DNA of 64,000 nt from Nguyenibacter vanlangensis (GCF_038719015.1 NZ_CP152276.1:1958501-2022500), one strand, 5' to 3'. Positions 45,168 to 53,735 are shown, counted from the stretch's first letter. Made by a program: numbers and translations. The notes: generated by a model not told the origin, from the letters alone.

Positions 45168-45193
45168 AAAAGCCCCCCGCGCTATGCGGGGGG
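45168..45193 (-). terminator. Rho-independent terminator after the 50-residue gene
   Basis: Stem CCCCCCGC (45173-45180) with GCGGGGGG (45186-45193), five-base loop. On the minus strand it is followed by CTTTTCG. It overlaps the stop of the small gene at 45182 and separates it from the HTH operon. Confidence 0.75.
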
Positions 45194-45334
45194 TGTCTCA
45201 TCGGGGCGGTCCGCCGCGAATTGCGCACATGCCTGCTTCAGTTCGCGCTCGATCTGCTGGCGCTCCCGGTGGCTCAGGTGAAAGCTGGTCAGTTCGGCGC
45301 GCAGCATCTGGATGTGGTCGTGTAGCGTGGTCAT
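45182..45334 (-). CDS. Small 50-residue protein, unknown
   Basis: Translation from ATG 45334 gives MTTLHDHIQMLRAELTSF, then HLSHRERQQIERELKQAC, ending at TAG. It is charged and helical; I do not recognise the family, though similar tiny genes occur in these ICEs. A purine-rich AGGAG-like site (GAAAGGAGCAGG on the minus strand) precedes the start at a normal distance. A terminator overlaps its end. This supports a real short gene. Confidence 0.55.
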   Translation of the reverse strand: MTTLHDHIQMLRAELTSFHLSHRERQQIERELKQACAQFAADRPDETPPA

Positions 45335-45641
45335 CGTCCTGCTCCTTTCGTTTGTCGAAGACAGGCCGTTGCCTCATGCACGCGTGAACCGGGTCAGGGA
45401 TCGCCGCAGGCGACCGCGCCAGCGGCGCGCGGGGGAGCCGATTTTGTTCGAGACGGCCGGCAGGCAGGCAGGCTCGGGCAAAATTGGGGGGACCGCGCGT
45501 CCTTGAGGCGGTTCACGCCGGGCATGGTACAATGGGAAGACTGAGGGAAGCCCTGTTCCCCTTTCTTGCCCGCACACCAGCGGATCGGGCACGGCGCGAT
45601 GGGGGCGCCCACGTGCCGGTTCCCGATCGATCATACGAAGG
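45335..45641. other. Intergenic region, no gene seen
   Basis: About 300 bases lie between the small gene and the terminator of DUF736. Open frames here have atypical composition and no ribosome sites. It presumably carries the promoter of the 50-residue gene. I found no clear repeat apart from GC-rich stretches. Confidence 0.4.
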
Positions 45642-45666
45642 CCCCGCCCGGACCGGCCGGGCGGGG
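45642..45666 (-). terminator. Hairpin terminator after DUF736 (second copy)
   Basis: Stem CCCCGCCCGG (45642-45651) and CCGGGCGGGG (45657-45666) with a five-base loop, 14 bases beyond the DUF736 stop on the minus strand. The stem is strong, but the following bases (CCTTCG) lack a good T-run. Confidence 0.6.
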
Positions 45667-45679
45667 GATCGCAGGCACC

Positions 45680-46006
45680 TCAGTCGCCGTTGCGGCGACC
45701 GTTGGGGCGGGACCAGATCAGACTGTAGCCCTCACCGTCCTCGTCATCGAAGAGATTGGCAAAGATCGGGGCGTTGAAGCTCGGATCGTCGAGCTTGAGG
45801 CTCAGATAGTCGCGCCCCTCGTTGGAGCGCCGGGACCAGGCCGCTCCGATCTCCACCCGACCGACGAAGACGCGGTGGCTGGGGGCATTGTCGTTCGCGC
45901 GCGTGGTCTCGGGGGCGATACGGACGTTGGGGGTCTGGAGCGACAGGGTGACGATCTCGCCGTTATACCCGTTGCCGACTTTCTTGAAAGTGCCGATGGT
46001 GGCCAT
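45680..46006 (-). CDS. DUF736-family protein (second copy)
   Basis: This 108-residue protein starts MATIGTFKKVGNGYNGEI and contains IGAAWSRRSNEGRDYLSLKLDDPSF and YSLIWSRP, standard DUF736 features. It is a distant paralogue of the copy at 30754-31092. It stands alone with its own hairpin terminator and a long non-coding upstream region, suggesting independent, perhaps strong, expression after transfer. Function unknown. Confidence 0.88.
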   Translation of the reverse strand: MATIGTFKKVGNGYNGEIVTLSLQTPNVRIAPETTRANDNAPSHRVFVGRVEIGAAWSRRSNEGRDYLSLKLDDPSFNAPIFANLFDDEDGEGYSLIWSRPNGRRNGD

Positions 46007-46597
46007 GATACTGCTCCGTGATCTCTGTTACCGAGCCCGCACCATTGCGGCCTCGATGGCGATCGGACAGACGGAGGCGAGCGGCGGCGCATCCCGCAGG
46101 GACCGAAGCGCAGCGGAGGACGGCGGGACGGAATTTTCTTGATGCGCGAGGAATGACGGCGCAGCCGTCAGGGGAAGAAAATTATGGCCCGCTGTTGCGC
46201 CATAGCCGATCGAGGCGAAGCCGCCCTCCGGCTAGATCAGCCATTTTCAGAGGCCATATGCGTGCGCGGCCCGACAGAGCACACGTCACGGAGAACTATG
46301 GCGACCCGCACGCCACGCAAGTGTCGGCTACGAAGGGGACGGCTTCGTCATGCCTGCTTTCCACCCCTGCACACGGCCCGTTCTGGGAAAGCGCCTCGCC
46401 GGACAAGCCCGACTTTCCCCGTTGCGATCGGCCTCCGGGCAATCAGAGCGTCCGTCCGGATTCTCCAACAGGCGAGCCGTATCAGGAACAGCGCGTCGCA
46501 TCCGCGCTTCGCTGCCCATCGCTCCCCGCCTCTCGATGACGTGGAAAGACAGGCAGATGCCTGATCCATGCCTGCCCGCCGACTACCGCATAGGCGG
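46007..46597. other. Long non-coding region upstream of DUF736
   Basis: Some 590 bases contain no credible gene; the open frames on both strands look like GC shadows without ribosome sites. The one clear structure is the nested inverted repeat at 46132-46183. The rest contains a promoter for DUF736 at best. Confidence 0.4.
46132..46183. repeat. Nested inverted repeat in the DUF736 upstream region
   Basis: Outer arms AATTTTCTT (46132-46140) and AAGAAAATT (46175-46183), inner arms TGACGGC (46154-46160) and GCCGTCA (46164-46170), all perfect. It could fold as a two-part hairpin in RNA or single-stranded DNA, or bind a protein. An origin function such as a lead-strand promoter is conceivable but unsupported. 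Confidence 0.5.
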
Positions 46598-47038
46598 TCA
46601 GACCCACGCGATGCTCCCGCCAGCCGGTTCGGGCGGGGCCATGCCGGTAAAGCGGACGAACGCGGTGATGCCGACCGCGATGGCGCCGATCACCGAAAAG
46701 AAGAGCTGCCAAATTGCGGACGGCATCATCATCTGGGCGAGGCCGTGCGTGGCGCTAAAGCCGGCAATGATGGCGGGCACCGTATAGAGCAGGACGATCA
46801 GCCCTCGCAGCCAGAGCCACGGTGCGCAGGCAAGTGCAATCTGGCCGACCGTGAAAGTCGCAATGCCCGCCATGACGCCGACGATCAGGGCGCCGATTAC
46901 TCCGGCGCCGGTATGGAACGCCCAGAGCCCGGCATACAGCCCGCCGGCAAACGGAAAGGCGAAGACCGCGAGCGTGAACATGAGCCAGCAGAAAAATCCG
47001 ATGCCGGCGACGATCAGGAAAGGTGCGAAGATCACCAT
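46598..47038 (-). CDS. Small membrane protein, about four helices
   Basis: This 146-residue protein starts at MVIFAPFLIVAGIGFFCWLMF. Four hydrophobic stretches follow one another (LIVAGIGFFCWLMFTLAVF, GVIGALIVGVMAGIATF, LRGLIVLLYTVPAIIAGF, FFSVIGAIAVGITAFV). The last residues are GMAPPEPAGGSIAWV. No family was recognised. It is divergent from the 69-residue gene at 47203. An upstream ATG at 47113 would add a Trp-rich stretch and looks unlikely. Confidence 0.65.
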   Translation of the reverse strand: MVIFAPFLIVAGIGFFCWLMFTLAVFAFPFAGGLYAGLWAFHTGAGVIGALIVGVMAGIATFTVGQIALACAPWLWLRGLIVLLYTVPAIIAGFSATHGLAQMMMPSAIWQLFFSVIGAIAVGITAFVRFTGMAPPEPAGGSIAWV

Positions 47039-47202
47039 GGTGGCGGCTCCCGTAGAGATGACATGATCTGACGGTCGCGCCTGCCACCACCACCACGGCG
47101 CAACCCGCATCATAACGAAAACGATGTGTCGACGGAACGAGAATCGTACTGGCGTCCGGCACGCGGACGTGCATCGTTATCGTCTCTCAGGGAGAGGACA
47201 TC

Positions 47203-47412
47203 ATGGCGGAAATTACGGGACGCGAGCTGCATCTGGTCAAAAAGGCGCTCGCCATTGCAGTGCTGGCGATCGAGCGGCAGCCGGGGCCATTTCAGTCCCA
47301 TTCGGACATGCAGGACATGAAGGGCCTGCTCGATCTTCTGGTGCCCGGCGATACCGAACTGGTCTTCTATGCCCGTGCCGCGCGGATCGCGGTCACGGGC
47401 AACCCGGACTGA
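47203..47412 (+). CDS. Small 69-residue ICE protein, unknown
   Basis: The ORF starts at MAEITGRELHLVKKALAIAVL after GGGAGAGGA. The composition (helical, acidic middle DMQDMKGLLDLLVPGDTEL) looks like a real small protein, and similar short genes occur in related ICEs. Its stop lies 13 bases from the IS element; in the ancestral sequence it converged on DUF2493 with only about 13 bases between stops. Confidence 0.65.
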   Translation: MAEITGRELHLVKKALAIAVLAIERQPGPFQSHSDMQDMKGLLDLLVPGDTELVFYARAARIAVTGNPD

Positions 47413-47425
47413 CGACGGCGCTCAC

Positions 47426-47461
47426 CAGGCTGTGTGGAAACTGTGCGGAGAAATCGGCACG
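47426..47461 (+). repeat. Left terminal inverted repeat of the IS element
   Basis: It begins CAGGCTGTGTGGAAAC and ends ATCGGCACG, pairing with 49709-49744. Two mismatches occur at positions 17 and 22 of the repeat. Confidence 0.85.
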
Positions 47462-47519
47462 GTAGCAGCGCGCTGCCGTGTTGCTTGACCTGATTGGCCA
47501 GAGCAAAGGTTCGTTCGCC

Positions 47520-48911
47520 TCAACTCGAGGCGGTTTGCAGGTTGACGCTGCGGATCATGTTGAACGCCAGCACCGATAACGCCATCTCGGTGCGGGTTCC
47601 TGCCATGCCCCTAGTCAGGAAACGGCCGCTCATCATCCTCTTTATGGTGCCGAACGGATGTTCCACCGAACACCGCCGCTGGCGCATCAAGTCGGGTGAT
47701 GCCGCGACACGGGCAACCATGCGTTCCAATGCATCCTCGTGGACGTGGCGGGTCACGGATCGATTCCGTGCCGTCGTACACCGGGATTTTAGATCGCACC
47801 CGAGGCAGTTTCGGGCCGCGTAGAAGATACTATGACGCGTCACCCGACTTTTTCGCGAAAGAACACGCCCGGCAGGGCACGTAAACTGATCCATCTCCTC
47901 GTCGTACACGAAGTCCGAACGAGAGAACCAGCCTCCATCTCCCCGGTTGTTCACGGAGCGCTTAACCGGCACGCAAGCCACGATGTTGTCATTCTCGCAA
48001 GCTGCCGCAGCATTGCCGTTGGAGTAGCCGGTGTCGGCCACAACCGTCAGTTCCTGTCGCTCAAGCACCTCCTTCACCGCCATCGACATAGGGTGAAGCA
48101 TGCGCAGATCATTCACCTCGTCGGTAACGGCGTGATGGATGACGATCCCGGTGTCGGCGTCCACGGCGATCTGCACATTGTAGGATGGCGGCTTTCCGCC
48201 TGCTCCGAAGCCCATCGGTCGCGCCTCCGGTTCGCCATCGACCACCAGCTTGCGATCGTCCCGATCAAGACATGAAGCCAAACGCTCGAGTTCCGCTTTA
48301 CGGTTCTTCAATGCTTCCAAAGCATCGACGGCCGAACCGTCATCGGTCGCGACTTCGGTGTCGTCCTCCTGGTCGAGCGTGGTGAGATATGAAGCGATCC
48401 CCGCCTCGACCTTCGCGGTCTCCTCCTCAATCCTCTGCCGGTCGAGGACCCGGTTCTGACTGGCGGCTGCACGGAACTTCGCTCCGTCGATCGAGACCAG
48501 CTTGGCTGCGAACAAGCCTTGGTCGCGGCAGAACAGAACGAAGGCCCGGCACGCTCCGACAATCGCAGCGCCGTTGTCCCTTCGAAAGTCGGCAATCGTT
48601 TTGTGGTCCGGAACCAGGCGCCGTACCAGCCACATGAGTTCCACGTTGCGCCGGCATTCGCGTTCCAGGCGCCGGGATGAACGGACTTCGTTCAAATATC
48701 CGTAGACATACAGCTTCAGGAGATCGCGCGGATCGTATCCGGGACGGCCCGTGGCAGCCGGTGCAAAGCGCTCGAAGCCCAGCGCCCGGAAGTCCAGCGT
48801 ATCGACGAAAGCGTCGACAATACGAACGGGGGCATCCCGCGCGACATACTCGTCGATGATCGGGGGAAGAAAGCTCGGCTGCTGTCTTTCAGTGCCCACA
48901 AGATAAGACAT
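47520..48911 (-). CDS. IS1182-family transposase
   Basis: This 463-residue protein has the classic layout: VARDAPVRIVDAFVDTLD, GRPGYDPRDLLKLYVYGYLNEVRSSRRLE (read in parts), VPDHKTIADFRRDN, then the DDE domain with SIDGAKFRAAAS, VVADTGYSNGNA and VEHPFGTIKRMM. It has no internal frameshift, so it may be active. It is flanked by the element's inverted repeats. Confidence 0.93.
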   Translation of the reverse strand: MSYLVGTERQQPSFLPPIIDEYVARDAPVRIVDAFVDTLDFRALGFERFAPAATGRPGYDPRDLLKLYVYGYLNEVRSSRRLERECRRNVELMWLVRRLVPDHKTIADFRRDNGAAIVGACRAFVLFCRDQGLFAAKLVSIDGAKFRAAASQNRVLDRQRIEEETAKVEAGIASYLTTLDQEDDTEVATDDGSAVDALEALKNRKAELERLASCLDRDDRKLVVDGEPEARPMGFGAGGKPPSYNVQIAVDADTGIVIHHAVTDEVNDLRMLHPMSMAVKEVLERQELTVVADTGYSNGNAAAACENDNIVACVPVKRSVNNRGDGGWFSRSDFVYDEEMDQFTCPAGRVLSRKSRVTRHSIFYAARNCLGCDLKSRCTTARNRSVTRHVHEDALERMVARVAASPDLMRQRRCSVEHPFGTIKRMMSGRFLTRGMAGTRTEMALSVLAFNMIRSVNLQTASS

Positions 48912-49020
48912 GACGCGTCCAATACTGCTATCCGATCATGGATCGTAGCACATCCGGCAGCCGATCCCGATCGATAACATTGACCTCTACGTCAAAACAC
49001 GCCCGGCTTATTGGTGATAT

Positions 49021-49644
49021 CTACGACTTGGGCTTTTTCGGCTTCGGCTGATGAAGCCTTCTCTTCACATTCGGCTTCAATGCGCTTCGGACATCTTTGT
49101 CGACGATCGCGAGGTCGAACCACTCGGGATCGAAATGACTGCCGCACCAGAGCTTGGTTTCCCGATGCTCGGGATCCTTGGGGTCGCCGAGTACCTCCAG
49201 AAACCGCTCATAGCCTGAAATGCCGCCGACGTCCTCGGGCGGACGAGCACGCGCGCCGTCAACGCAGGTCGCGTGCCGGGGAGCGCTTTCGAGGAAGAGC
49301 AGCTCTTCGATCTCCACGGTATGATGCCAGTCATCGCCAAAATCATAGAGGTATGTGAACGCCGCACCCGCGCTGCGGAAATCGCGCAGCCGGACCTCGC
49401 GTTCGTCAAAGACCTGTGGATCGCCGATGACCGATCCTTCCGCGGCTTCAATGGCATCTCCGTAACGCAGTCCCCCGATCTCGAACTCGTGGAGATGATA
49501 ATTCCACCAGTTAAAGGCCGCCTGGATCGCGAGGTGAAGCTGCTCAAGGTTCCATTCACTCGGCACGACGAGACGTCGCCAGACGGCTGGTTCAATTTCG
49601 TCGATCGAGATTCTGATTTGCACAGCATTGGGAGGTCCAAACAT
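49021..49644 (-). CDS. Passenger protein, plasmid pRiA4b ORF-3-like
   Basis: This 207-residue protein from MFGPPNAVQIRISIDEIEPAVWRR, read in parts, has the family core: AIQAAFNWWNYHLHEFEIG, FTYLYDFGDDWHHTVEIEE and ISGYERFLEVLGDP, with Cys in ATCVDGARARPPEDVGG. The C-terminus is highly basic (KRRLHQPKPKKPKS). These proteins are frequent passengers of insertion elements; their function is unknown. A TTG three codons upstream is an alternative start. The gene lies inside the IS. Confidence 0.88.
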   Translation of the reverse strand: MFGPPNAVQIRISIDEIEPAVWRRLVVPSEWNLEQLHLAIQAAFNWWNYHLHEFEIGGLRYGDAIEAAEGSVIGDPQVFDEREVRLRDFRSAGAAFTYLYDFGDDWHHTVEIEELLFLESAPRHATCVDGARARPPEDVGGISGYERFLEVLGDPKDPEHRETKLWCGSHFDPEWFDLAIVDKDVRSALKPNVKRRLHQPKPKKPKS

Positions 49645-49708
49645 GGTCCCAAGCAAACCGGCAACCCCTCACCAAGTCAAGGACGTTGCGTATGCGGGTC
49701 GCGAGACC

Positions 49709-49744
49709 CGTGCCGATTTCTCGGCACGGTTTCCACACAGCCTG
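49709..49744 (-). repeat. Right terminal inverted repeat of the IS element
   Basis: Mirror of 47426-47461, ending CACACAGCCTG at 49744 and followed by the TCAC target copy. Confidence 0.85.
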
Positions 49745-50671
49745 TCACGCGCCGCCTCCGAACCGCAGCACCGGGATACCGAGGCGCTTTGCCTTGTCGG
49801 CCAGATTCTCCTGAATGCCGGTTCCAGGAAAGACAATGACGCCGATCGGCATGGTGTCGAGCAGCGCATCGTTACGGCGGAAGGGCGCTGCCTTGGCATG
49901 CCTGGTCCAGTCCGGCTTGAAGGCGATCTGCACGACCTCGCGATGATCGGCCCAGCGTGAGGCAATGAATTCGGCCCCTCTGGGCGAGCCACCGTGGAGC
50001 AGCACCATGTCGGGATGCCTGGCCCGCACCTTGTCGAGCCGGTCCCAGATCAGGATATGGTCCTCGAAGTCGAGGCCACCGGTCACGACCACCTTGGGAC
50101 CGGGCGGGACCAGCAATTCGCCCTCGGCGCGGCGTCGGGCGTTGAGAAAGTCGCGGCTGTCGATCATGGAGGCCGTCATGGTGCGGCGTGACACCAGCGA
50201 ACCGGTCTTCGGGCGCCATACTGACATGGTGAGGCGTTCGAACTGCTCCTGCGCCTCGTCGCGGAAAATCTCGTAGGCGTTGCGGCGCTCGATCAGGGTC
50301 AGCCCCTCGGCGATGAGGCGCTCCAGTTCCACCGAGCGGATCTCGCTGCCATCCTGCTCCTGCTGACTGCGTTTTTGCGCCACTTCGTTGCGGTCCAGCT
50401 CCCGTTCGACCTGGCCGACCATGCGATGGAAGATGTTGACAGTGGACCAGAGCAGGGTTTCGAGGTCGGGTTCCAGCCGCGTGTCGGTCAGGGTCGCCGC
50501 GATGGCGTCGAAGATGTCGGCGACCGCACCCCCGATACGCGGCGCTTCGGGCAGCGGCCTCGGATCCGGCTCGTCCTCGAAGGGACGGTAGCCATACATC
50601 TGGAGTTCAGCCAGCACATGGGCGGTGGATGAAGCGGCGTGCGGCGGTTCGATATCGTCGGTGCGGGTCAT
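49745..50671 (-). CDS. DUF2493-domain protein
   Basis: This 308-residue protein has an N-terminal helical region (DAIAATLTDTRLEPDLETLLWSTVNIFHRM, read in parts) and a C-terminal Rossmann-like DUF2493 domain (KVVVTGGLDFEDHILIWDRLDKV, then VLLHGGSPRGAEFIASRWAD and PGTGIQENLADKAKRLG). It may bind nucleotide-like ligands, related to the SLOG superfamily, whose members often work in stress or defence signalling. That link is inference. The stop codon TGA lies within the IS target duplication, so the gene is intact. Confidence 0.88.
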   Translation of the reverse strand: MTRTDDIEPPHAASSTAHVLAELQMYGYRPFEDEPDPRPLPEAPRIGGAVADIFDAIAATLTDTRLEPDLETLLWSTVNIFHRMVGQVERELDRNEVAQKRSQQEQDGSEIRSVELERLIAEGLTLIERRNAYEIFRDEAQEQFERLTMSVWRPKTGSLVSRRTMTASMIDSRDFLNARRRAEGELLVPPGPKVVVTGGLDFEDHILIWDRLDKVRARHPDMVLLHGGSPRGAEFIASRWADHREVVQIAFKPDWTRHAKAAPFRRNDALLDTMPIGVIVFPGTGIQENLADKAKRLGIPVLRFGGGA

Positions 50672-50993
50672 GATGCGGTCCTCCCAGGTCTCCGGCCGCG
50701 CCCTTCGCGGCCTTTCCGGGGGCGGATAGCGGCAGACCAGGGACGGGCCGGAACCGCGCGCTCGCGCGCGGCCGCAGCACAGCGAAGGATGGCAGGGGGA
50801 CGGCTATTTTGCCTCGCGATGTAAAGCGCCCCCCGGGGGCGCGACGGAAAATGGCCGGCTCCCGCCATTGCAGGCCCGGCCCGGCTGACGCCCGCTCCCC
50901 ACCAGAAAGGCCGGGGCGCGGACCTGCCGGACGGGAGGCACGACAGAACCGCTGACAGAAGACGGAAACCGCCCGCCCTTCTTTCCGGCCCGC
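50672..50993. other. Intergenic region between DUF2493 and the Toprim gene
   Basis: These 322 bases have no gene I can support. Strong symmetric elements occur: CCGCGCG/CGCGCGG around 50755-50773 and GCGCCCCC/GGGGGCGC (50826-50842, one-base centre), the latter followed on the minus strand by TTTA. They may end transcription of the Toprim gene. Confidence 0.4.
50826..50842 (-). terminator. Palindromic hairpin beyond the Toprim gene
   Basis: GCGCCCCC and GGGGGCGC form an 8-bp stem, followed by TTTACATC on the minus strand. It lies 150 bases past the stop. The T-run is weak. Confidence 0.45.
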
Positions 50994-52040
50994 TCAAGTG
51001 CCGGCGGCCTCCAGAAACCGTGCCACGTCCGATGGCGCGAGTTGCGGATGCAGGATCGCTCGCAGCGCGCCACGTCCAAGGGCACGGAGATCATCGTTGA
51101 AATCGCCCAGCCGCGGCGACAGACCGATCAGCTCGATCCCGGCGTCATCCGCGCGGGCGTGCAGCGTCGCCAGCGCCTGGTCCCCGGCCGGGTCGTCATC
51201 GCGCAACACGTAGAGACGGCGCAGCAGCGGCGGAAAGATCAGGGCGGCGAGATGCGCGGAGGACAGGCAGGCGGCCAATGGCAGATCGGGCAGAACCTGC
51301 CGCAGCGAAAGCACCGTCTCGATCCCCTCGCCAGCGGTCAGCACATCGGATGCCACCCCGAAACGCACGGCATGGCCGAGCAGCCCGCCCAAGGCGCGGC
51401 GCGGATGATCGACCGGCGCCTTGCCACGACCGTCCGCCGCCAGCCAGGTGCGATGCACGCCGGTCAGAGTGCCGTCGAGGTCAGTGACGGCGGCGATCAT
51501 GGCAGGCCAGGTCTCGGTCGGACTGTCCTCGTCCGGGCGGTAAAAGCAGCGCGGATGGAAGCGCAGGGCTCCGGCTCCGTGCAAAAGCGTAATGTCGCGT
51601 CTGCGGAGATACGCTTCTACGGACGTGCCCGCGATCGGCCCGGACATGGCCCAGAGCCGGCGTGCGGCTTCGGACGAACTGGCGGAGCCACGCTCACGGA
51701 CAGGCCGATCCTGTGACGCCGGTACCGGATCAGGATGCGGCAGGCTGAGGAAGGCGCGCGCCTCTTCCGCCACGTCACGAAAATCCACCAGGCCGAGACT
51801 TTCGCGGATCACGTCGAGCAGATCGCCATGCTCGCCGGACTGTGCGTCAGTCCATTTGCCCGCCCTGCCGTTGGCGGTGTCGTGGAGCCGGACGAACAGC
51901 GACCGGCCGGGCGCATTCCGCACGTCACCGACCAGCCAGTAATTGCCGTGACGGCGACCGGCGGAAAGATACCGCCGGCATACCGCCTCCGCATTCTCCG
52001 CCAGACGACGCGCGAGATCGCCTGCATCATGCGAGGTCAT
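50994..52040 (-). CDS. Toprim-domain primase-like protein
   Basis: The protein has 348 residues. The N-terminus has GRRHGNYWLVGDVRNAPGRSLFVRL and DLLDVIRE, as in DUF7146 zinc-finger/Toprim proteins. The Toprim part contains VLTAGEGIETVLSLRQ, with the Glu motif, and RLYVLRDDDPAGDQAL, with the acidic pair. Such proteins may prime complementary-strand synthesis after conjugative transfer. It overlaps the upstream hypothetical gene by 14 bases. Confidence 0.85.
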   Translation of the reverse strand: MTSHDAGDLARRLAENAEAVCRRYLSAGRRHGNYWLVGDVRNAPGRSLFVRLHDTANGRAGKWTDAQSGEHGDLLDVIRESLGLVDFRDVAEEARAFLSLPHPDPVPASQDRPVRERGSASSSEAARRLWAMSGPIAGTSVEAYLRRRDITLLHGAGALRFHPRCFYRPDEDSPTETWPAMIAAVTDLDGTLTGVHRTWLAADGRGKAPVDHPRRALGGLLGHAVRFGVASDVLTAGEGIETVLSLRQVLPDLPLAACLSSAHLAALIFPPLLRRLYVLRDDDPAGDQALATLHARADDAGIELIGLSPRLGDFNDDLRALGRGALRAILHPQLAPSDVARFLEAAGT

Positions 52041-52467
52041 CGCCCTGCCCTCCTGTGTCGGGATCGCCTCCGTCGAGGGCGTTCGACAACCAGTGATCGG
52101 TGGTCATCCATGAAATCGTTTTGCGCCGGCCAAGGTCAAGCAGATGCGCGCCACCGCTGAAGGCGCCGATCCTGGGACGGGAGGCCGTATTGGCCCACTG
52201 GAACCCCCACCGGCCCCGCAACCGAAATGTTCGCGCACAGCGCAGCACGAATTCCACCACCTGCTGCGGATCGCCGGTTGTCTCGTCGTGCATCCAGAGT
52301 TTCGTGCCGCCATATTCGGGCACGATCGACAGAATGAAGCCGTCAGAGGGCGGGTCTTCCGCCGCAAGTTCGTCGATGAATTCATTGTAGAGGTCGAGCG
52401 CCTTGGCAGCGTTTTCCACCGTGCCCACATCGAGCACGCAGGAAAAATGCGTGAAGAAATCAGCCAT
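52027..52467 (-). CDS. Hypothetical protein, 146 residues
   Basis: It starts MADFFTHFSCVLDVGTVENAAKALDLY and contains FILSIVPEYGGTKLWMHDETTGDP and FRLRGRWGFQWANTASRPRIGAF. The alternating strands and the acidic pattern suggest a small globular protein seen next to Toprim genes in ICEs, but I do not know its family. It lies upstream of and overlaps the Toprim gene. Confidence 0.7.
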   Translation of the reverse strand: MADFFTHFSCVLDVGTVENAAKALDLYNEFIDELAAEDPPSDGFILSIVPEYGGTKLWMHDETTGDPQQVVEFVLRCARTFRLRGRWGFQWANTASRPRIGAFSGGAHLLDLGRRKTISWMTTDHWLSNALDGGDPDTGGQGDDLA

Positions 52468-52485
52468 CAGAAGAACTCCCGAAAC

Positions 52486-52512
52486 GAAAAAGCCCGGCGC
52501 AGGGGCCGGGCT
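52486..52512 (-). terminator. Rho-independent terminator of the DUF932 gene
   Basis: Stem AGCCCGGC (52491-52498) and GCCGGGCT (52505-52512), six-base loop, followed on the minus strand by TTTTT. It is 40 bases beyond the DUF932 stop and just above the next gene. Confidence 0.85.
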
Positions 52513-52550
52513 CGTAAAAACGTCTTTACGGAAAGACAGAAAAGCGGCTT

Positions 52551-53735
52551 TCAGGAAGCACGCTCCATCAGCCTGCGGGCCTTCTCTTCCAGATCGAGCC
52601 GCGTATCCTGATTGGCTTTCGTCCGCGCCAGTGCGGTAATGCCCTGCACGAAATCGAACACGCTCTCGGGCTTGCGTCCCTCCTCGTTCAGCACTGTTTC
52701 GATGATCCTGGTTGTTTCCGGTTTGGAGAACCCACGACGACGCAGGAAACTTTCGCGGTCTTCGTCAGTTTTCGCGACCAGCGCCCGACGTGATGCCTGA
52801 ATGCCGGAGACGAACGAGGCCGGGCTGGCCGTGGCGAAATTCCGTAGTGCTGGTGTCGCCTGATGCACGAAACGGGATGCTGCAAACTTGCTATGCCGGA
52901 TCGTGATCTGTTCGAAATTTTCGACGCCCCACAAAAGGCGGTTTTGACACACCCCGCGCAGGTAGAAGGAGGCAATGCCGAGGCTCTTGCTACCGACCTC
53001 GCTGTTCCAGGCGTAGAAGCCCCGGAAATAGAGATCGGGATCGCCGTTGGGCAGGCGGCCCGCCTCGATCGGATGCGTATCATCGACCAGAAACAGGAAG
53101 ACATCGCGATCCGATGCGTAAAGCGTCGTGGTTTCCTTGGTGATGTCGACATAGGGATTGTGAGTCATGGTCGCCCAGTCGATCACACCCGGTACCTTCC
53201 AGTTGGTATCGCCTGTGCCGTCACCGGCGATCTTGCGCACCGCGCCGACCAGCTCATGGTCCCAGATGCGGCCGTAATCGGGGCCGGTCACGGCGCGCAG
53301 TTCGACGCGGCCGTCTTCGGTCTCCAGTGTTTTCACCAGCTCGGCCCGGTGCGACAGCAGCCCGTGCTGCAGGTTGATCGCTGCCAGTGGGGCCGGAAGA
53401 TTGCGCAGGTACGATGATGGCGCACCGACAAGACTGCACATCTGGCCAAAGGACCAGTGTGTGGGAGAAATCGGGTCATTCTGTCCTGGCACCGTCAGGG
53501 TCAGGCGCTCGGCATTGTCGCGGGATGCTGCCACACGGATGGCGCGGCTTTCCACCGTGCGGGCCGTGGCCCGATCCGCACGCGCCAGCGTGGCGGCATG
53601 CAGGTCGGACAGCGACAGGTAACGCTCGTCATCGGGGCGCGAGAACCACTCGGACGATACGCGGGCGCTGCGTTCGCCACGGGAGGGATCAATCCGGAAG
53701 CCCGTGCGGGCGGAAGACAGAATGGAAGCGGACAT
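52551..53735 (-). CDS. DUF932-family protein (phage/plasmid-like)
   Basis: This 394-residue protein starts at MSASILSSARTGFRIDPSRG after GAGGAGAG. DUF932 features include WSFGQMCSLVGAPSSYLRNLPAPL, VTGPDYGRIWDHELV, FLFLVDDTHPIEAG and SFYLRGVCQNRLLWG. These proteins are widespread on conjugative elements and phages; an anti-restriction or replication role is often guessed but not shown. Transcription ends at a strong hairpin. Confidence 0.88.
   Translation of the reverse strand: MSASILSSARTGFRIDPSRGERSARVSSEWFSRPDDERYLSLSDLHAATLARADRATARTVESRAIRVAASRDNAERLTLTVPGQNDPISPTHWSFGQMCSLVGAPSSYLRNLPAPLAAINLQHGLLSHRAELVKTLETEDGRVELRAVTGPDYGRIWDHELVGAVRKIAGDGTGDTNWKVPGVIDWATMTHNPYVDITKETTTLYASDRDVFLFLVDDTHPIEAGRLPNGDPDLYFRGFYAWNSEVGSKSLGIASFYLRGVCQNRLLWGVENFEQITIRHSKFAASRFVHQATPALRNFATASPASFVSGIQASRRALVAKTDEDRESFLRRRGFSKPETTRIIETVLNEEGRKPESVFDFVQGITALARTKANQDTRLDLEEKARRLMERAS

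Larger units (their letters stand above)
47426..49744. mobile_element. IS1182-like insertion sequence with a passenger gene
   Basis: This 2319-bp element has 36-base terminal inverted repeats (34 of 36 identical) beginning CAGGCTGTGTGGAAAC. TCAC occurs on both sides (47422-47425 and 49745-49748), a probable 4-bp target duplication. It contains a transposase (47520-48911) and a pRiA4b ORF-3-like gene (49021-49644), both on the minus strand. It landed between the convergent 69-residue gene and DUF2493, using the stop codon of DUF2493 as target, so no gene was destroyed. Confidence 0.85.

Noticed and set aside
46018-46539. 173-codon open frame in the DUF736 upstream region
   Set aside because: Arg/Pro/Ser-rich composition, no ribosome site and no family; more likely non-coding.
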